From contig CALWVX010000109.1 in NCBI GenBank assembly GCA_944385065.1, forward strand, positions 1 to 5,943: a DNA stretch of 5,943 bases. Reading direction: 5' to 3'. Positions 5,471 through 5,943 of the stretch are shown in pieces. Within the stretch, counting starts at the first letter, position 1; every line of letters starts with the position of its first letter. Below the pieces are notes generated by a model. That model was not told the origin of the DNA and did no database searches. It was given only the letters and a program-made list of their open reading frames with translations. The translations under genes and the position numbers were made by a program. The DNA is from an uncultured Oscillospiraceae bacterium. Lineage in GTDB: Bacteria > Bacillota > Clostridia > Oscillospirales > Oscillospiraceae.

Positions 5471-5943
5471 ATGCGCAAGCTGGTCATGGAAAAGGCGGCG
5501 GTCAAGCATAATCTATCCGTCATCAAGAGCCGGGCCCAGGGCGCGGCCATCTACGGCGTGCTCACCGGGGACGGGGGAGGCGCGGGCACAGTCCCCCTGG
5601 CCCGGCTGCTCCGGGACGAGGGCATCACCCGCTTTGCCGTCTCCGAGATCCGGGAGGCGGAGCAGCTGCGGGAGGCCGGCTTTGAGGACGAGGAGATCCT
5701 CATGCTCCGCTCCACCACCGACCGGGAGGAGCTGGAGCGGCTGGTGGACCTGAATGTGGTGTGCACCATCTCCTCGGTGGACACGGGGATGGCCCTGAAC
5801 GCCCTGGCGGAAAATCGCTCCACCGTGGCCGAGGCCCATATCCAGGTGGATACGGGGATGGGGTTTGGCGGATTTCTGGTCAGCGAACCGGAGAAAGTCC
5901 TGCTGGCCTACCGCTCCCTGCCCAACGTGGCCCTGTCCGGCAT
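5471..5943 (+). CDS. Alanine racemase-fold protein with degenerate active site, C-terminus beyond window
   Basis: 157 codons of the N-terminal PLP-barrel domain of the alanine racemase family are visible. The match is clear in order and spacing: AAVKHNLSVIKSRAQGAAIYG (within 9-29), FAVSEIREAEQLREAGF (55-71), EEILMLR (74-80) and AHIQVDTGMG (122-131). Alanine racemase normally interconverts L- and D-alanine for peptidoglycan, with PLP bound to a lysine in a VKANAYGHG-type motif. Here that motif reads VLTGDGGGAG (30-39), with Thr32 for the PLP lysine and Gly36 for the tyrosine. The KxDTGMxR segment also has Gln125 for Lys and Phe132 for Arg. The frame is open with no stop or shift, and codon use matches the neighbours, so this is not an obvious pseudogene. 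It is more likely a paralogue or pseudoenzyme than the essential racemase. The second catalytic Tyr lies outside the window. Confidence 0.8.
   Translation, partial: MRKLVMEKAAVKHNLSVIKSRAQGAAIYGVLTGDGGGAGTVPLARLLRDEGITRFAVSEIREAEQLREAGFEDEEILMLRSTTDREELERLVDLNVVCTISSVDTGMALNALAENRSTVAEAHIQVDTGMGFGGFLVSEPEKVLLAYRSLPNVALSG

Noticed and set aside
5415..5753. Plus-strand ATG in the racemase leader opening a 112-residue frame
   Set aside because: It lacks a proper Shine-Dalgarno, is out of frame with the racemase-like gene, and its product is Arg/Ser/Pro-rich without a domain.
1..5943. CRISPR array, tRNA/rRNA, insertion sequence or phage elements
   Set aside because: I found no spaced direct repeats, no tRNA-like cloverleaf, no transposase or integrase frame and no terminal inverted repeats; base composition is even along the window.

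Overview
The window is high-GC bacterial chromosome with G/C-rich third codon positions, strong AAGGAGG-type ribosome binding sites and a SpoVB-type flippase gene beside mazG. This fits a GC-rich clostridial Firmicute, probably the Oscillospiraceae (Flavonifractor/Lawsonibacter-like). The family is an inference from protein style and gene order; the genus is not established.

Positions 1-5235 are a minus-strand run of six genes with gaps of 10-34 nt, except for 101 nt before the last gene. In transcription order they are: a small coiled-coil/zinc-ribbon protein (5235-4864), a trimeric-type purine nucleoside phosphorylase (4850-4026), an 89-residue DUF2007-like protein (3991-3722), an MTA/SAH-type amidohydrolase deaminase (3711-2407), a 14-TM MurJ/SpoVB-family flippase with an extra ~70-residue loop (2391-535), and mazG, cut by the window start (433-1). 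Stop codons of upstream genes overlap the Shine-Dalgarno of the next gene at two junctions, which suggests one translationally coupled operon.

Positions 5236-5470 are a divergent control region. A TTGCAA-N17-TAAAAT promoter faces the minus-strand operon, and a TTGCTA-N17-TAAAAT promoter with an extended -10 faces right. The rightward transcript has a ~87-nt leader with several short hairpins, then a gene of the alanine racemase fold family (5471 to the window end).

The purine logic is coherent. The deaminase would convert adenosine, methylthioadenosine or SAH to the inosine form, and the phosphorylase carries the Glu/Asn pair that selects 6-oxopurines, so the two could act in series for purine and sulfur-nucleoside salvage. 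MazG hydrolyses aberrant NTPs. The flippase-mazG pair recalls yabM-yabN of Bacillus subtilis.

The most notable observation is that the alanine racemase homologue has lost the PLP-binding lysine (Thr32), the following active-site tyrosine (Gly36), and the usual Lys and Arg of the KxDTGMxR region (Gln125, Phe132), while its frame and fold-defining sequence look intact. It looks like a pseudoenzyme or a repurposed PLP-barrel protein.
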